Part shown: piece by piece, positions 22,322 through 34,227 of the stretch
How the letters are laid out: each line of letters opens with the position of its first letter
Numbering within the stretch: the stretch's first letter is position 1
DNA from: an uncultured Pseudomonadales bacterium
GTDB taxonomy: Bacteria > Pseudomonadota > Gammaproteobacteria > Pseudomonadales > Porticoccaceae
Direction of reading: 5' to 3'
NCBI GenBank assembly: GCA_943787675.1
Contig: CALSNK010000017.1
Span: 1-64,000 of the forward strand
Length of the DNA: 64,000 nucleotides
Notes under the pieces: model-generated
What the model was told of the DNA's origin: nothing
Databases searched by the model: none
The model's input: only the letters and a program-made list of their open reading frames with translations
Made by a program: the position numbers and the translations under genes

Positions 22322-23866
22322 TTACCAGGTTTGGGTTGCAACGAACTTTTCTAGTGCCGCTTTAAAGCCAGCTGCTATGTCGTCGTTGTAATCGCCTGAC
22401 TGATTGATTTGATCGAGCAAATCAATGTGCTCAGCTTTCATGTAGGAGAGCAGCGCATCTTCAAAGTCACCAATTTTACTGACTTCAACAGACTGCAAGA
22501 AACCATTATCTGCCGCGTAAAGCACCAGACCCATCTCAGCAATACTGAGGGGAGAATACTGCTTCTGCTTCATCAATTCGGTCACTCGCTCACCGTGATC
22601 AAGCTGGGCTTTGGTTGCTGCATCAAGATCGGACGCAAACTGCGAGAATGCCGCTAGCTCGCGATACTGTGCCAGTGCGGTACGAATACCACCGGACAGT
22701 TTCTTAATAATCTTAGTCTGTGCCGCGCCACCTACTCGAGATACAGAAACACCTGCGTTCATCGCTGGACGTACGCCTGCGTTAAACATATCGGCTTCAA
22801 GGAAGATCTGACCATCGGTAATCGAAATTACGTTGGTGGGTACAAAGGCTGATACGTCACCGGCCTGAGTTTCAATCACTGGCAATGCCGTCAATGAACC
22901 CGTCTTACCTTTAACTTCACCGTTGGTGAACTTCTCTACATAGTCCGCATTTACACGGGCTGCACGCTCAAGCAATCTGGAGTGCAAATAGAACACATCA
23001 CCAGGATAAGCTTCACGACCCGGAGGACGTTTAAGCAGCAGTGAGATCTGACGGTAGGCCCAGGCCTGCTTAGTCAAATCATCATAAATAATTAGCGCAT
23101 CTTGACCGCGGTCACGGTAGTACTCACCCATGGAACAACCAGCGAAAGGTGCTAGAAACTGCATGGCTGCTGGATCAGAAGCGGTAGCAGCAACAACAAT
23201 GGTATGTTCCATTGCGCCGTGCTCTTCTAATTTACGTACCACTGCAGCTACAGAGGAGGCTTTTTGGCCAACCGCTACATAGACACATTTAACGCCAGAA
23301 CCTTTCTGGTTGATGATTGCGTCAACCGCGATGGCAGTTTTACCAATTTGACGATCGCCAATAATCAACTCGCGCTGACCACGACCGATTGGCACCATGG
23401 CATCAATCGCTTTCAGACCAATTTGCACTGGCTGATCTACTGACTGACGCTCAATAACACCTGGAGCAACTTTTTCAATTGCGTCGGTAAGTGCGGCGTT
23501 TATCGGACCTTTACCATCGATAGGGTTACCCAGCGCGTCTACTACACGGCCTTCGAGTTCTGGTCCAACGGGGACTTCCAATACACGTCCGGTGCATCGG
23601 GCTTTCTGTCCTTCGGCAAGTGCCTGGTAGTCGCCCAAAACCACGGCGCCGACTGAATCGCGCTCCAGGTTAAGTGCCATACCGTAAACACCGCCATCGA
23701 ATTCGATCATTTCGCCATACATCACGTCGGCTAGACCGTGAATACGAATGATACCGTCCGATACGGAAACAATGGTGCCCTCATTTTGGGCTTCTGACGA
23801 AACATCAAGGTTGTCGATACGACTCTTAATAATTTCGCTGATCTCTGATGGATTCAGTTGCTGCAT
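22322..23866 (-). CDS. atpA: ATP synthase F1 alpha subunit
   Basis: Non-catalytic nucleotide-binding subunit. The 514 residues include the P-loop GDRQIGKTA and the segment [10 protein letters not shown]. Length matches E. coli AtpA (513). Confidence 0.99.
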   Translation of the reverse strand: MQQLNPSEISEIIKSRIDNLDVSSEAQNEGTIVSVSDGIIRIHGLADVMYGEMIEFDGGVYGMALNLERDSVGAVVLGDYQALAEGQKARCTGRVLEVPVGPELEGRVVDALGNPIDGKGPINAALTDAIEKVAPGVIERQSVDQPVQIGLKAIDAMVPIGRGQRELIIGDRQIGKTAIAVDAIINQKGSGVKCVYVAVGQKASSVAAVVRKLEEHGAMEHTIVVAATASDPAAMQFLAPFAGCSMGEYYRDRGQDALIIYDDLTKQAWAYRQISLLLKRPPGREAYPGDVFYLHSRLLERAARVNADYVEKFTNGEVKGKTGSLTALPVIETQAGDVSAFVPTNVISITDGQIFLEADMFNAGVRPAMNAGVSVSRVGGAAQTKIIKKLSGGIRTALAQYRELAAFSQFASDLDAATKAQLDHGERVTELMKQKQYSPLSIAEMGLVLYAADNGFLQSVEVSKIGDFEDALLSYMKAEHIDLLDQINQSGDYNDDIAAGFKAALEKFVATQTW

Positions 23867-23882
23867 GCTTAGGCCTCAATCC

Positions 23883-24419
23883 TTAGGAATTTAGTGACTC
23901 GGCGAGTTTGGCCAAACGGCCACGAATGGACCCGTCTATGACGGTATCCCCGGCGCGTATTACCGCACCACCCAGCAGGCTCTTGTCTAAACTAACCTGC
24001 ATGTTTATTTTACGTTCCAGCTTTGCACCAAGTGCATCACTGAGTTGTTGCTGTTGCTTTGCGTCCAGTGCCTGCGCTGATATCACTTCCACATCAATCG
24101 CTTTTTCACGATTGGCTTTCATGATTTCAAACTGATGTGAGATCTGGGGTAACAGTTGCAAGCGTCGATTTTCTGACAAAATTGCAATAAAGTTTTGACC
24201 CGTTGCACTCAACGCGTCACCACAGATATCAACGACTGCCGCTGCTTGCTGCGCCGCTGTTGAGCTCGGTGAACTCAAAAGCTTAACAACCGCGGACTGT
24301 TTTGCAACAGCACCAGCAGTGGAAAGGCTTTTTGACCAGCCTTGCAGGTCCCCGGCATCAGCAGCAAATTCAAACGCTGCCTTCGCATAGGGCCGAGCCA
24401 ATGTGCTCAATTCTGCCAT
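23883..24419 (-). CDS. atpH: ATP synthase F1 delta subunit
   Basis: Peripheral-stalk connector (OSCP). The 178-residue protein is all-helical at the N-terminus (ARPYAKAAFEFA) and ends with the family signature GGAVIRAGDTVIDGSIRGRL. Confidence 0.97.
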   Translation of the reverse strand: MAELSTLARPYAKAAFEFAADAGDLQGWSKSLSTAGAVAKQSAVVKLLSSPSSTAAQQAAAVVDICGDALSATGQNFIAILSENRRLQLLPQISHQFEIMKANREKAIDVEVISAQALDAKQQQQLSDALGAKLERKINMQVSLDKSLLGGAVIRAGDTVIDGSIRGRLAKLAESLNS

Positions 24420-24431
24420 GTTAAACCTCGG

Positions 24432-24902
24432 TTACAGCTGCGCTGCCAGTTTGTCGACTAACGCGCGGTTAGCTTTATCATCAATTGATGCTTCGAGCAC
24501 TTTCTCCGCGCCAGCCAGAGCCAAACCTGCCACACGGGCACGTAACTCTTCTTTAGCACGGTTAATTTCTTGCTCGATCTCAGCCTGGGCTGATAGCTTC
24601 AGGCGATCACCTTCGGTGACAGCTTGCTGCTTTGCTTCATCAACAATTTGATTTGCGCGCTTGTTGGCTTGATCAATAATGCCGGCCGCTTCCTGTTTAG
24701 CTTCTTTCATTTGGTCAGTAGCTTTATTCTGAGCCAATTCAAGATCGCGCAGGGCACGGTCAGCTGCATCAAGTCCATCAGCGATTTTCTTCTGGCGCTC
24801 TTCCATAGCCTCAATAATGACAGGCCATACAAACTTCATGCAAAACCACACGAAAAATGCAAACGTCACCATCTGACCAAAAAGCGTTAGATTAATATTC
24901 AC
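24432..24902 (-). CDS. atpF: ATP synthase F0 b subunit
   Basis: Peripheral stalk. The 156 residues start with one membrane helix (about 5-24; [20 protein letters not shown]) and continue as a long charged helix/coiled coil. Length equals E. coli subunit b (156). Confidence 0.97.
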   Translation of the reverse strand: MNINLTLFGQMVTFAFFVWFCMKFVWPVIIEAMEERQKKIADGLDAADRALRDLELAQNKATDQMKEAKQEAAGIIDQANKRANQIVDEAKQQAVTEGDRLKLSAQAEIEQEINRAKEELRARVAGLALAGAEKVLEASIDDKANRALVDKLAAQL

Positions 24903-24939
24903 GCCAATACCTCATTAATAGATGAGTTAAAAATTGTTG

Positions 24940-25197
<258 letters not shown>

Positions 25198-25224
25198 TTA
25201 AGTAGTTAAATAATAAAGTAAGAA

Positions 25225-26262
<1,038 letters not shown>

Positions 26263-26344
26263 TTAAATCAGTGCAATTCTAATTTCGGCTAGCAGCTACC
26301 TAAAGAATTACCTCAAAGTAAGCGCCACACATTATTGGGTACTA

Positions 26345-26713
26345 CTATTTCAATAATCTTACGGTAATAAACCACTGCAACGGGATCATTACGATAAAAG
26401 TACTAAAAACGACCAAAAAATTAAGTTCTTTCCACAATATAAATGTGGTGATAAACATCGCGGCCGTTAACACTATCTTTCCCGCCGAGCCTTGGTACAT
26501 GGCGCGAGCAACTAAATGTACCTGTCTAGCACCGGCATACTTAAAAGCCTGCCGTGCAAACCAAGCTTGAGGCACAATCTGAATCAAGCCACCTATCAAT
26601 ACCGAATAGGCCATTACCTGACTCACCATCATCAATAATCCGCTTACTGGTAGCAGTACTATTAACTGATAGAGCGCAACTCTATGCATTGGTGGTTTGG
26701 GAATGGTCGTCAT
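26345..26713 (-). CDS. atpI: ATP synthase subunit I
   Basis: Small membrane protein encoded first in atp operons, thought to help c-ring assembly. The 122 residues carry four hydrophobic segments (about 15-33, 35-50, 75-95, 98-116) with the family-like PQAWFARQAFKYAGARQ loop. It precedes atpB by 97 bp. A 144-bp spacer to parB may carry the operon promoter; no gene is seen there. Confidence 0.9.
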   Translation of the reverse strand: MTTIPKPPMHRVALYQLIVLLPVSGLLMMVSQVMAYSVLIGGLIQIVPQAWFARQAFKYAGARQVHLVARAMYQGSAGKIVLTAAMFITTFILWKELNFLVVFSTFIVMIPLQWFITVRLLK

Positions 26714-26857
26714 AATGCCTTTCGTCCACTTTTCCCAGATCCAGCTGAGGAGAGCATTAGCCCCACCTCGAACGGATCGGCATTATAGGTATAGTGTTAG
26801 TGATATTCAACTCGCTAAACACCTTATATATCGGGAATCGGCCTGTTTGATATCTAG

Positions 26858-27757
26858 CTACTTTAGATGGGCAAGAATACCTTCGAGCTCATCAACGCTG
26901 TTATATTTAAAAACCAGCTTACCTGCACCCTTAGCACTGTGCTGAATCTGCACTACAGCACCGACCTTTTCAGACAGCTCTTCTTGTAAACGCATAATAT
27001 CTGCGCTGCTGTCAGTCGCCTCTATTTTGGTGTTTTGGGTGGTTGGGTTTTGTAATTTTTTCACCAGGGCTTCGGTTTGGCGAACAGTCATGGCGTTGGC
27101 TGCTACGGTTCGCGCGGCCTGTATCTGCACATTACCGTCTAAACCAAGTAAACACTTAGCATGGCCCAACTCTAACTCACCGCGCTCAACCTGCAACTGC
27201 ACTGGAGATTCCAAGCTGGCTAGCCGCATAAGGTTAGTGACGGCTGAGCGCGATTTGCCGACGGCATCTGCAACCTGCTGTTGGGTCAACTTAAACTCAT
27301 CCTGCAGCCGGATCAGCGCCAGACTCTCTTCAATGGGGTTTAGGTCTTCCCGTTGAATATTTTCGATCAGCGCCATAACAACGGCGGCTTCGTCTGAAAC
27401 CTCGCGAACAATCGCAGGGATACTGTCTAGACCCGCTTGCTGTGTGGCGCGCCAGCGTCGCTCACCGGCAATAATTTCGTATTTATTGTTGCCTATGGGG
27501 CGTACAACAATAGGTTGCATAACACCCTGAGAGGCAATTGAGCTGGCTAACTCCTGCAGAGCCTCTGGATTTAGATCTCGACGCGGCTGATATTTTCCGC
27601 GCTGGAGAAACTCTACGGGCAACTGACATAGTTTGCCGTTTACAGCACTGTTTGAATCAGTACTCTGGGTGGAGTCTTGCTCGGAAATTGCCGCATCCTC
27701 AGGAATTCCCAGCAATGCATCCAATCCTTTACCCAGACTTTGTCGTTTTGTTGCCAT
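26858..27757 (-). CDS. parB: Chromosome partitioning protein ParB
   Basis: CTP-dependent clamp that loads at parS and spreads to organise the origin region. The frame extends upstream, but the ATG at 27757 gives MATKRQSLGKGLDALLG, the classic ParB start binding ParA; 299 residues. The ParB/Srx CTPase domain carries GERRWRA, followed by an HTH (TQQQVADAVGKSRSAVTNLM) and a C-terminal dimerisation helix region (about 250-299). Two matching parS palindromes are in recF, 12 kb away. Confidence 0.97.
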   Translation of the reverse strand: MATKRQSLGKGLDALLGIPEDAAISEQDSTQSTDSNSAVNGKLCQLPVEFLQRGKYQPRRDLNPEALQELASSIASQGVMQPIVVRPIGNNKYEIIAGERRWRATQQAGLDSIPAIVREVSDEAAVVMALIENIQREDLNPIEESLALIRLQDEFKLTQQQVADAVGKSRSAVTNLMRLASLESPVQLQVERGELELGHAKCLLGLDGNVQIQAARTVAANAMTVRQTEALVKKLQNPTTQNTKIEATDSSADIMRLQEELSEKVGAVVQIQHSAKGAGKLVFKYNSVDELEGILAHLK

Positions 27758-27761
27758 GTTG

Positions 27762-28559
27762 TTAGATCCCTGTGGCTTGGGTTTTTTGTGCTTGCTGTTC
27801 TTTCTCTTGACGGAGTATCTCGCCGGCCAGTGCCAAGTAGGCAACAGAGCCTTTGGAGTTTCTATCATAGACCAGTGCAGGCATACCATGACTGGGGGCT
27901 TCGGCGAGACGAACATTCCGAGGAATGCTAATTCGGTAAACCCGATCACCGAAATATTTTCTCAGCTGCGCAGACACTGCATTCGTGAGGCTACTGCGCG
28001 GATCGTACATGGTACGTAAAATACCCTCGATCTTTAGTCGGGGGTTAATTAGCTTGGCGATTTGACGAATCGTATTATTAAGGGCAGATAGTCCTTCAAG
28101 GGCATAGTATTCGCACTGCATTGGAATCAAAACGCCATCACTGGCCACCAACGCATTTACGGTGAGCATATTTAACGAGGGAGGGCAGTCGATAATCACG
28201 TAATCGTAATTGCTAGCAACTCGCTTAATAGCATGGCGCAGCCGGCTTTCGCGACCAATCTCTTGCATCAACTCAACCTCTGCAGCAACTAAATCGCCGT
28301 TGGATGGTAAGAGGTGATATTTGCCTTGTTCTGACGTCACAATCACATCTTCAATAGTGTTTTTTTCGGTAAGCACATGATAAACGCTGAGCTTACAATC
28401 TTGTTTGTTAATCCCGGAACCCATGGTGGCATTACCCTGGGGATCAATATCCACCAGCAACACTCGTTTTTTGTAGGCAGCCAGAGACGCAGCAAGATTA
28501 ACGCTTGTAGTGGTTTTACCGACACCACCTTTCTGGTTGGCTATTGATAGTATGCGCAC
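27762..28559 (-). CDS. parA: Chromosome partitioning ATPase ParA (Soj)
   Basis: Deviant Walker ATPase that moves ParB-parS complexes. The 265 residues include KGGVGKTTTSVNLAASL (deviant P-loop, about 10-26), DIDPQGNAT and the Walker B-like YVIIDCPPSL. Short N-terminus, so it is chromosomal Soj-type rather than plasmid type Ia. Four bases separate it from parB. Confidence 0.97.
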   Translation of the reverse strand: MRILSIANQKGGVGKTTTSVNLAASLAAYKKRVLLVDIDPQGNATMGSGINKQDCKLSVYHVLTEKNTIEDVIVTSEQGKYHLLPSNGDLVAAEVELMQEIGRESRLRHAIKRVASNYDYVIIDCPPSLNMLTVNALVASDGVLIPMQCEYYALEGLSALNNTIRQIAKLINPRLKIEGILRTMYDPRSSLTNAVSAQLRKYFGDRVYRISIPRNVRLAEAPSHGMPALVYDRNSKGSVAYLALAGEILRQEKEQQAQKTQATGI

Positions 28560-28583
28560 TGATGTTCTTACCTTATAGTTGCT

Positions 28584-29237
28584 TTACAACGAGCTGTGGG
28601 TGATGGTTATTAAATGTCTTTCACCATCGACATCTGGTATGTCTAATCGACACAAGTCTGAGACCTTATAGTCTTTCGGTATTTCGCTCAACTCTGATTC
28701 CGGTAATCTTCCTTTCATTGCCATAAAGCAGCCACTGTCTGTCACAAGATGTTGGCAGGTTTTTAACATGTCAGGCAGGGAGCTAAAGGCACGACTTAGC
28801 ACAGTGTCGTAACGCTCCTCTGGCACAAAGGCTTCGGCGCGCCTGTTAACCTCAACCACATTACTCAAACCTAGTTCGGTACGCACCTGGAATAAAAATC
28901 GTGTCTTTTTGCCTGCACTGTCCAGTAACGTGAAGTGTTTATCTGGGTTCATGATAGCCAGAGGAATGCCTGGCAGACCCGGACCTGTACCTATATCAAT
29001 TAGGTTTTTCTTGTCTGCAACATAGGGCTGCAGCGCCAAACTATCTAGCAGGTGCAGATTAATCATTTGCATAGGATCGCGAATAGCAGTGAGGTTATAA
29101 GCTTTATTCCAGCGTTCAAGCATATTTAGGTAGGCGAGCAACAGGTCAAGTTGCTCTGTGGTGCAGGCAAGCCCTAATATATCTATGCCAGCCTGCAGCT
29201 TAGCTCGTTTCTGGCTCACAGAGGAATCAGGCTGCAT
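28584..29237 (-). CDS. rsmG: 16S rRNA m7G527 methyltransferase RsmG
   Basis: SAM-dependent methyltransferase for G527 of 16S rRNA. The start chosen is the ATG at 29237 ([12 protein letters not shown], 217 residues), overlapping the mnmG end by 11 bases; an upstream in-frame ATG at 29285 would add 16 residues unlike the family. The SAM site is [17 protein letters not shown], and [11 protein letters not shown] is the family signature. Confidence 0.95.
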   Translation of the reverse strand: MQPDSSVSQKRAKLQAGIDILGLACTTEQLDLLLAYLNMLERWNKAYNLTAIRDPMQMINLHLLDSLALQPYVADKKNLIDIGTGPGLPGIPLAIMNPDKHFTLLDSAGKKTRFLFQVRTELGLSNVVEVNRRAEAFVPEERYDTVLSRAFSSLPDMLKTCQHLVTDSGCFMAMKGRLPESELSEIPKDYKVSDLCRLDIPDVDGERHLITITHSSL

Positions 29238-31101
29238 GTTTTTTAAGCATAACAAGCAACAATGAGATCGCAGCAGGTGTAACACCTGGCACTCGCGACG
29301 CTCGAGCCAAGGTTTCGGGCTTTACATCACTGAGCTTCTGTTTTATTTCATTGGATAGCCCGCTGATTTTTTTATAATCGAAATTAGCCGGAATTGCAGT
29401 GTTCTCGTGGCGCTGTAACTTATTAACCTCATCTTGCTGACGGTTAATATAACCAGAATACTTGGCGTCGATCTCTACCTGCTCAGCCACTTTCTCACTC
29501 ACTGTATTTGCTGCAGGAGGGCAGACTGAGCTTAAAATTTTATGATTGAGTTCAGGCCGCTTTAGTAAATCAAATAATGAGTACTCGTGGGACAGCTTGT
29601 TTTCAATATGAGTGGCGAGCTTCTGAGCGGCCTCGGTTCCAGGTTGAATCCAGGTGTCTTTAAGTCGCTGACGCTCCAACTCAATGGCTTCGCGCTTTTC
29701 GCAAAAGCTCTTCCAGCGACTGTCGTTAACCAATCCTAGTTCACGGCCTTTTTCGGTCAATCGTAAATCTGCATTATCTTCACGTAACAGCAACCGATAT
29801 TCGGCGCGACTGGTAAACATGCGATAAGGTTCTGCTGTGCCCATACTAATAAGGTCATCGACCAACACGCCCATATAGGCTGTGTCGCGTCTAGGACACC
29901 AACTCTCTTTGTCCTGAACCTGCAATGCCGCATTGGTACCGGCCAGTAATCCTTGGGCTGCAGCTTCTTCGTAGCCTGTAGTGCCGTTTATTTGACCCGC
30001 AAAAAATAGCCCCTGAATAGACTTTGTTTCCAGTGAATATTTAAGATCCTGTGGATTAAAATAGTCATATTCAATGGCATAACCGGGGCGAGTAATGTGA
30101 GCATTCTCAAAGCCCTGAATAGAGCGAACCAAATTTAGCTGAACATCAAAGGGCAGGCTGGTTGAAATACCATTGGGATAGAGCTCATGGGTATCTAGTC
30201 CCTCAGGCTCGACAAATATCTGGTGTTTATCTTTGTCAGCAAAACGCACTACCTTGTCTTCGATGGAGGGACAGTATCTGGGTCCAACACCATCGATAAC
30301 ACCGGTGTACATCGGTGAGCGATCCATACCACCATGAATAATTTCATGGGTTTTCGTATTTGTGTAAGTAATCCAGCAGCAGGTTTGCGGGGGATGATCT
30401 TCAAGACGACCCATATACGACATGATGGGTTCTGGCTTATCGCCCCACTGCTCTGGTAAATGGGTGAAATCAACACTCCGCGCATCAATTCTGGGGGGCG
30501 TGCCGGTTTTAAGCCGCTCAACCCTGAAGGGCAGTTCACGTAATCGCTTAGCAAGATTTTCTGCAGGAGGGTCACCCGCTCGGCCAGCAGCATGGTTTTC
30601 TAAACCAATATGGATTTTTCCTGCCAGAAATGTTCCCGCAGTAACCACGACGGTTTTTGCACTAAAACGCAAACCCATCTGAGTAACGGCGCCAGTGACT
30701 CTGTCACCTTCGATAATTAAATCATCAACGCCCTGCTGAAAAATGGTCAGGTTAGGTTGATTCTCCAGCATGGCGCGTATGGCTGCCTTGTAGCGAACCC
30801 TATCAGCCTGGGCGCGAGTGGCGCGAACTGCAGGGCCTTTGCGGGCGTTGAGCACTCGAAACTGGATTCCACCTAGGTCGGTCGCCAAGGCCATGGCACC
30901 GCCGAGAGCGTCGATTTCCTTCACCAGGTGGCTTTTGCCAATACCTCCGATAGCGGGATTACATGACATCTGGCCCAGTGTTTCGATATTGTGCGTCAAC
31001 AGCAATGTGCTGCAGCCCATGCGTGCGGAAGCAAGGCTGGCCTCAGTGCCTGCGTGGCCTCCGCCAATAACGATTACGTCAAAACTGTCTGGGTATTGCA
31101 T
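29227..31101 (-). CDS. mnmG: tRNA cmnm5U34 synthesis protein MnmG (GidA)
   Basis: FAD protein that with MnmE forms the cmnm5 group on U34 of certain tRNAs. The 624 residues begin with the FAD-binding [13 protein letters not shown] and include [23 protein letters not shown]-type and [17 protein letters not shown] regions. Length matches E. coli (629). It is the first gene of the minus run leaving the origin gap. Confidence 0.98.
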   Translation of the reverse strand: MQYPDSFDVIVIGGGHAGTEASLASARMGCSTLLLTHNIETLGQMSCNPAIGGIGKSHLVKEIDALGGAMALATDLGGIQFRVLNARKGPAVRATRAQADRVRYKAAIRAMLENQPNLTIFQQGVDDLIIEGDRVTGAVTQMGLRFSAKTVVVTAGTFLAGKIHIGLENHAAGRAGDPPAENLAKRLRELPFRVERLKTGTPPRIDARSVDFTHLPEQWGDKPEPIMSYMGRLEDHPPQTCCWITYTNTKTHEIIHGGMDRSPMYTGVIDGVGPRYCPSIEDKVVRFADKDKHQIFVEPEGLDTHELYPNGISTSLPFDVQLNLVRSIQGFENAHITRPGYAIEYDYFNPQDLKYSLETKSIQGLFFAGQINGTTGYEEAAAQGLLAGTNAALQVQDKESWCPRRDTAYMGVLVDDLISMGTAEPYRMFTSRAEYRLLLREDNADLRLTEKGRELGLVNDSRWKSFCEKREAIELERQRLKDTWIQPGTEAAQKLATHIENKLSHEYSLFDLLKRPELNHKILSSVCPPAANTVSEKVAEQVEIDAKYSGYINRQQDEVNKLQRHENTAIPANFDYKKISGLSNEIKQKLSDVKPETLARASRVPGVTPAAISLLLVMLKKHAA

Positions 31102-31696
31102 AGGTCTTCAATAGGCTTGTGGAATTTCGGCTGCCCATTATACGGGTGTGTGGCTAAATAATAAGCAGTTTCGTGCGGGATTTTTGTCTGTGGTTATCTT
31201 GGGTCGTTTTAACTTATTGGTTAGTAATATTATCTATATAGAGTATGTATTAGGTTATTGTTATTATTATTAGGGGCAGGTGTTTTTGTTAGTAAGTTTG
31301 AAATATCGATAATAAACAATAGGTTATGAGCGAAATTTGGTTGTATAAGCGCGTTGTTAAGACTGTTTTAGGTGTGTTATTACTTATGTTCTCGCCGGTA
31401 TTAAATTTCGCCTGTATTCAGAATAAGGGCATAACTGAACAAATCGGTGAGTAGTTACCAATGTTATGCATAGGTTTTGTACATGAAAATAATTATCATC
31501 CCGATAATCCGGTTAAAGGTTCAACCTTTGGGGATAAGCTGTTTATTATCTGTGAGTCACTGATAACCGCAGATTTGGCCCTAACCTCTCTTTAGGGTTA
31601 ATTGAGATTAAAGTAATAAACCGTTGATATGCTGAGGTAATTTCATTAGAATCCCCCGCCTGAAAACAGTACCGCAATTATTTTTGGATTAAGACA
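31102..31696. other. Gene-poor gap between mnmG and rpmH: candidate replication origin
   Basis: A 595-bp divergent gap. By hand count, 31141-31380 on plus has 61 G and 17 C, a strong leading-strand-type bias in non-coding DNA. 31205-31320 is very AT-rich. Near-matches to the DnaA box (TTATNCACA) are at 31149-31157 (reverse, one mismatch), 31464-31472 (one mismatch) and 31529-31537 (reverse, one mismatch). Two perfect inverted repeats lie at 31515-31529 (7-1-7) and 31579-31597 (6-7-6). It also must hold the mnmG and rpmH promoters. No perfect DnaA box was found, so the origin call is inference. Confidence 0.5.
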
Positions 31697-31831
31697 ATGA
31701 AAAGAACATTCCAACCTAGTAACTTAAAGCGCAAACGCACTCATGGTTTTAGATCTCGTATGGCTACTCCTGGTGGTCGTGCTGTTTTGAATCGCCGTCG
31801 TGCTAAAGGTCGCAAGCGTTTATCAGCTTAA
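31697..31831 (+). CDS. rpmH: 50S ribosomal protein L34
   Basis: A 44-residue, very basic protein starting [19 protein letters not shown], the universal L34 pattern, with [12 protein letters not shown] at the C-terminus. It is followed 14 bp later by rnpA, the standard linkage. Confidence 0.98.
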   Translation: MKRTFQPSNLKRKRTHGFRSRMATPGGRAVLNRRRAKGRKRLSA

Positions 31832-31845
31832 GGTTTTAGGGCTCC

Positions 31846-32220
31846 GTGCCCAGTTACGCCTTCAGTAAGAATCGACGCCTATTAAAAGCCTCTGAATATA
31901 AGGAGGTTTTTGATTGTAATAGGCTTAAGGTTGCTCATCCGAAACTTCTCCTATTAGCTTCTCCCAATAATTCTGGTCAATCGCGACTCGGGTTAGTGAT
32001 AGGTAAAAAAAATATCCCCACCGCTGTCGGCCGCAATCGTGTAAAACGGGTTGTGCGCGAGACTTTTCGTCAGTTTGATTTTCCTGTAGCACTGGATATC
32101 GTTTTTTTAGCTCGTAAAGGCGCTGATAAGATGACCCCGCAGGAGATGAACTTGTTGTTGCATCAATCTTGGTGCAGACTTCGGCAGCGCTGTGAATCTC
32201 TGGGGGATAACAATGCGTAG
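31846..32220 (+). CDS. rnpA: Ribonuclease P protein component
   Basis: Protein cofactor of RNase P, which matures tRNA 5' ends. The 124-residue product starts at a GTG codon. The RNR signature [11 protein letters not shown] is intact, and the [14 protein letters not shown]-terminus is typical. Confidence 0.96.
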   Translation: MPSYAFSKNRRLLKASEYKEVFDCNRLKVAHPKLLLLASPNNSGQSRLGLVIGKKNIPTAVGRNRVKRVVRETFRQFDFPVALDIVFLARKGADKMTPQEMNLLLHQSWCRLRQRCESLGDNNA

Positions 32221-32476
32221 GCTAGCAATTGGGGCGATCAAATTTTATCAGTATGCCATTAGTCCGCTAATGGGCAATAACTGTCGCTTTCACCCAACCT
32301 GCTCTCAGTACGCAAAAGAAGCATTCGAACGCTACGGTTTTTTCAAGGGAGGTTATCTTATGGTGCTTAGACTCATAAAATGCCATCCTTTTCATCCAGG
32401 TGGTTACGATCCTGTCGGCGGACAAGCTGTTCAAGACGTAAAAACCCCCTGTAATAATCATCACACAGAGTTATAA
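32213..32476 (+). CDS. yidD: Membrane protein insertion efficiency factor YidD
   Basis: Small inner-membrane-associated protein aiding YidC-dependent insertion. An ATG at 32213 ([13 protein letters not shown]) overlaps the rnpA end by eight bases and is preceded by a GGGGGA ribosome site; an earlier in-frame ATG at 32192 is less likely. 87 residues. The signature is [16 protein letters not shown] with [12 protein letters not shown]. Confidence 0.95.
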   Translation: MRRLAIGAIKFYQYAISPLMGNNCRFHPTCSQYAKEAFERYGFFKGGYLMVLRLIKCHPFHPGGYDPVGGQAVQDVKTPCNNHHTEL

Positions 32477-32481
32477 ATAGA

Positions 32482-34149
32482 ATGGATTGGCTAAAAACAA
32501 CATTATTAGGTGGTATGGGTGTCGTTGCTTGGTTACTGGTTATTGAGTGGACTCAGTTTCAAGAAGCTAATGAACCTGAGGTTATTCAGCAAAGTAGTTA
32601 TGCCAGCCCCACTGTGGACAGTCCTATCCCACAGGCCCTTGCGCAAAATGAAGATGAGCTGCCTGTACTAATTGGTCAGAACCCAGCGGCTGTTTTTATT
32701 GAGCCATCTAATAGTCAGCTCGTGACTGTGCGCAATGATGTGCTCGAGGTAGTAATTGATACCCTCGGCGGCGATATTATTGAGGTTAATCTGCTCAAGC
32801 ATCTAACTAAGATGGCCGTGGATGGCGGTAAGCCCTTTCAGTTATTGAATCGTACTGCAAATAATATGTATATCGCTCAGAGCGGTCTAATTGGTCCCAA
32901 CGGTACTGATACGCGTGATGGCCGACCGCGATTTTCCGCTGCTCAAAACAGCTATGAGTTTAATGGTAACGGTGAAGTGCTCAATGTAGACCTTACTTAC
33001 AACCGAGACGGTGTGCGTTTGGTAAAACGATTTGAGTTTAGCCGCGATGGGTATGATATTGGTGTTGAGTACCTGATTAACAATGGGACGTCCCAGGAAT
33101 GGAATGCGACCTTCTATGGGCAAATAAAGCGCGATTCTCATTCACCGCTTATAGAGTCTACTGGTGTGCAGCCTTATTTGGGTGCTGCTCTTCGTGAAGA
33201 AGAAAAGAACTTCTCCAAGTATGATTTTGGCGATATGGAAGATGAAACAGTCACAGCGTCAGTGACTGGCGGCTGGGTTGCTATGGTCCAGCATTACTTT
33301 GTCAGTGCCTGGATACCACCTACTGCAGATAAAAATAGCTTCAGCCTGCGCAAACTGGGCGACAAAGACGTGTATTTAATGGGTTTCACTGGGCAGCCAA
33401 TAGCGGTAGCGGCCGGCGGTATGGGTGAGTATGGCGCGCGATTTTATGTGGGTCCTAAAGACCAATACAAGTTAGAGGAATTAGCTGAATACCTTGATCT
33501 CACTGTGGATTATGGATTTCTGTGGATGCTGGCCAAGCCAATATTCTTCGCCATGCAGTGGATCCACAATATAGTGGGTAACTGGGGCTGGTCGATTATT
33601 TTGCTCACCCTAGGAATCAAATTATTACTTTACCCGCTGTCAGCCACCAGCCTTAAATCTATGGCTAAGATGCGTAATCTGCAACCAGAGATGGCGCGGT
33701 TAAAAGAATTATATGGTGATGATCGCCAAAAAATGTCTCAGGAACTAATGGGGCTGTATAAAAAGGAGAAGGTTAACCCTGCGGGCGGTTGTTTCCCGAT
33801 GTTACTGCAGATGCCAGTGTTTCTATCTCTGTATTGGGTACTATTAGAGTCTGTTGAGATTCGCCATGCCCCCTGGATAATGTGGATTCAAGATCTTTCG
33901 GCAAAGGATCCTTACTTTATTCTGCCTCTGGTTATGGGCGGCAGCATGCTGTTGATGCAGAAGATGCAGCCAATGCCAACAGATCCCATGCAGGCTAGGG
34001 TTATGCAGATTATGCCGATTGCCTTTACCTTCTTCTTTATGATCTTCCCCGCGGGCTTAGTGTTGTATTGGACAGTGAACAACTTGCTATCGATGGCTCA
34101 GCAATGGGTGGTTAGCCAGCAGCTTGCGAAGACTAAAAAGAATAAGTAA
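32482..34149 (+). CDS. yidC: Membrane protein insertase YidC
   Basis: Inserts and folds inner-membrane proteins, alone or with SecYEG. The 555 residues include an N-terminal membrane helix, a large periplasmic domain (about 45-340) and five C-terminal helices. The conserved Arg for substrate binding lies near KLLLYPLSATSLKS-MAKMRNLQPE. The gene is five bases after yidD. Confidence 0.98.
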   Translation: MDWLKTTLLGGMGVVAWLLVIEWTQFQEANEPEVIQQSSYASPTVDSPIPQALAQNEDELPVLIGQNPAAVFIEPSNSQLVTVRNDVLEVVIDTLGGDIIEVNLLKHLTKMAVDGGKPFQLLNRTANNMYIAQSGLIGPNGTDTRDGRPRFSAAQNSYEFNGNGEVLNVDLTYNRDGVRLVKRFEFSRDGYDIGVEYLINNGTSQEWNATFYGQIKRDSHSPLIESTGVQPYLGAALREEEKNFSKYDFGDMEDETVTASVTGGWVAMVQHYFVSAWIPPTADKNSFSLRKLGDKDVYLMGFTGQPIAVAAGGMGEYGARFYVGPKDQYKLEELAEYLDLTVDYGFLWMLAKPIFFAMQWIHNIVGNWGWSIILLTLGIKLLLYPLSATSLKSMAKMRNLQPEMARLKELYGDDRQKMSQELMGLYKKEKVNPAGGCFPMLLQMPVFLSLYWVLLESVEIRHAPWIMWIQDLSAKDPYFILPLVMGGSMLLMQKMQPMPTDPMQARVMQIMPIAFTFFFMIFPAGLVLYWTVNNLLSMAQQWVVSQQLAKTKKNK

Positions 34150-34172
34150 GGGCGCCACCGTTATTGATTCAC

Positions 34173-34197
34173 AAAGGCTCCTCTTGGAGCCTTTTTT
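34173..34197 (+). terminator. Rho-independent terminator after yidC
   Basis: AAAGGCTCC, loop TCTT, GGAGCCTTT followed by T residues; nine-pair perfect stem between yidC and mnmE. Confidence 0.93.
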
Positions 34198-34227
34198 ATA
34201 GGGCCTGCAATCAGGCATAATTGTTCT

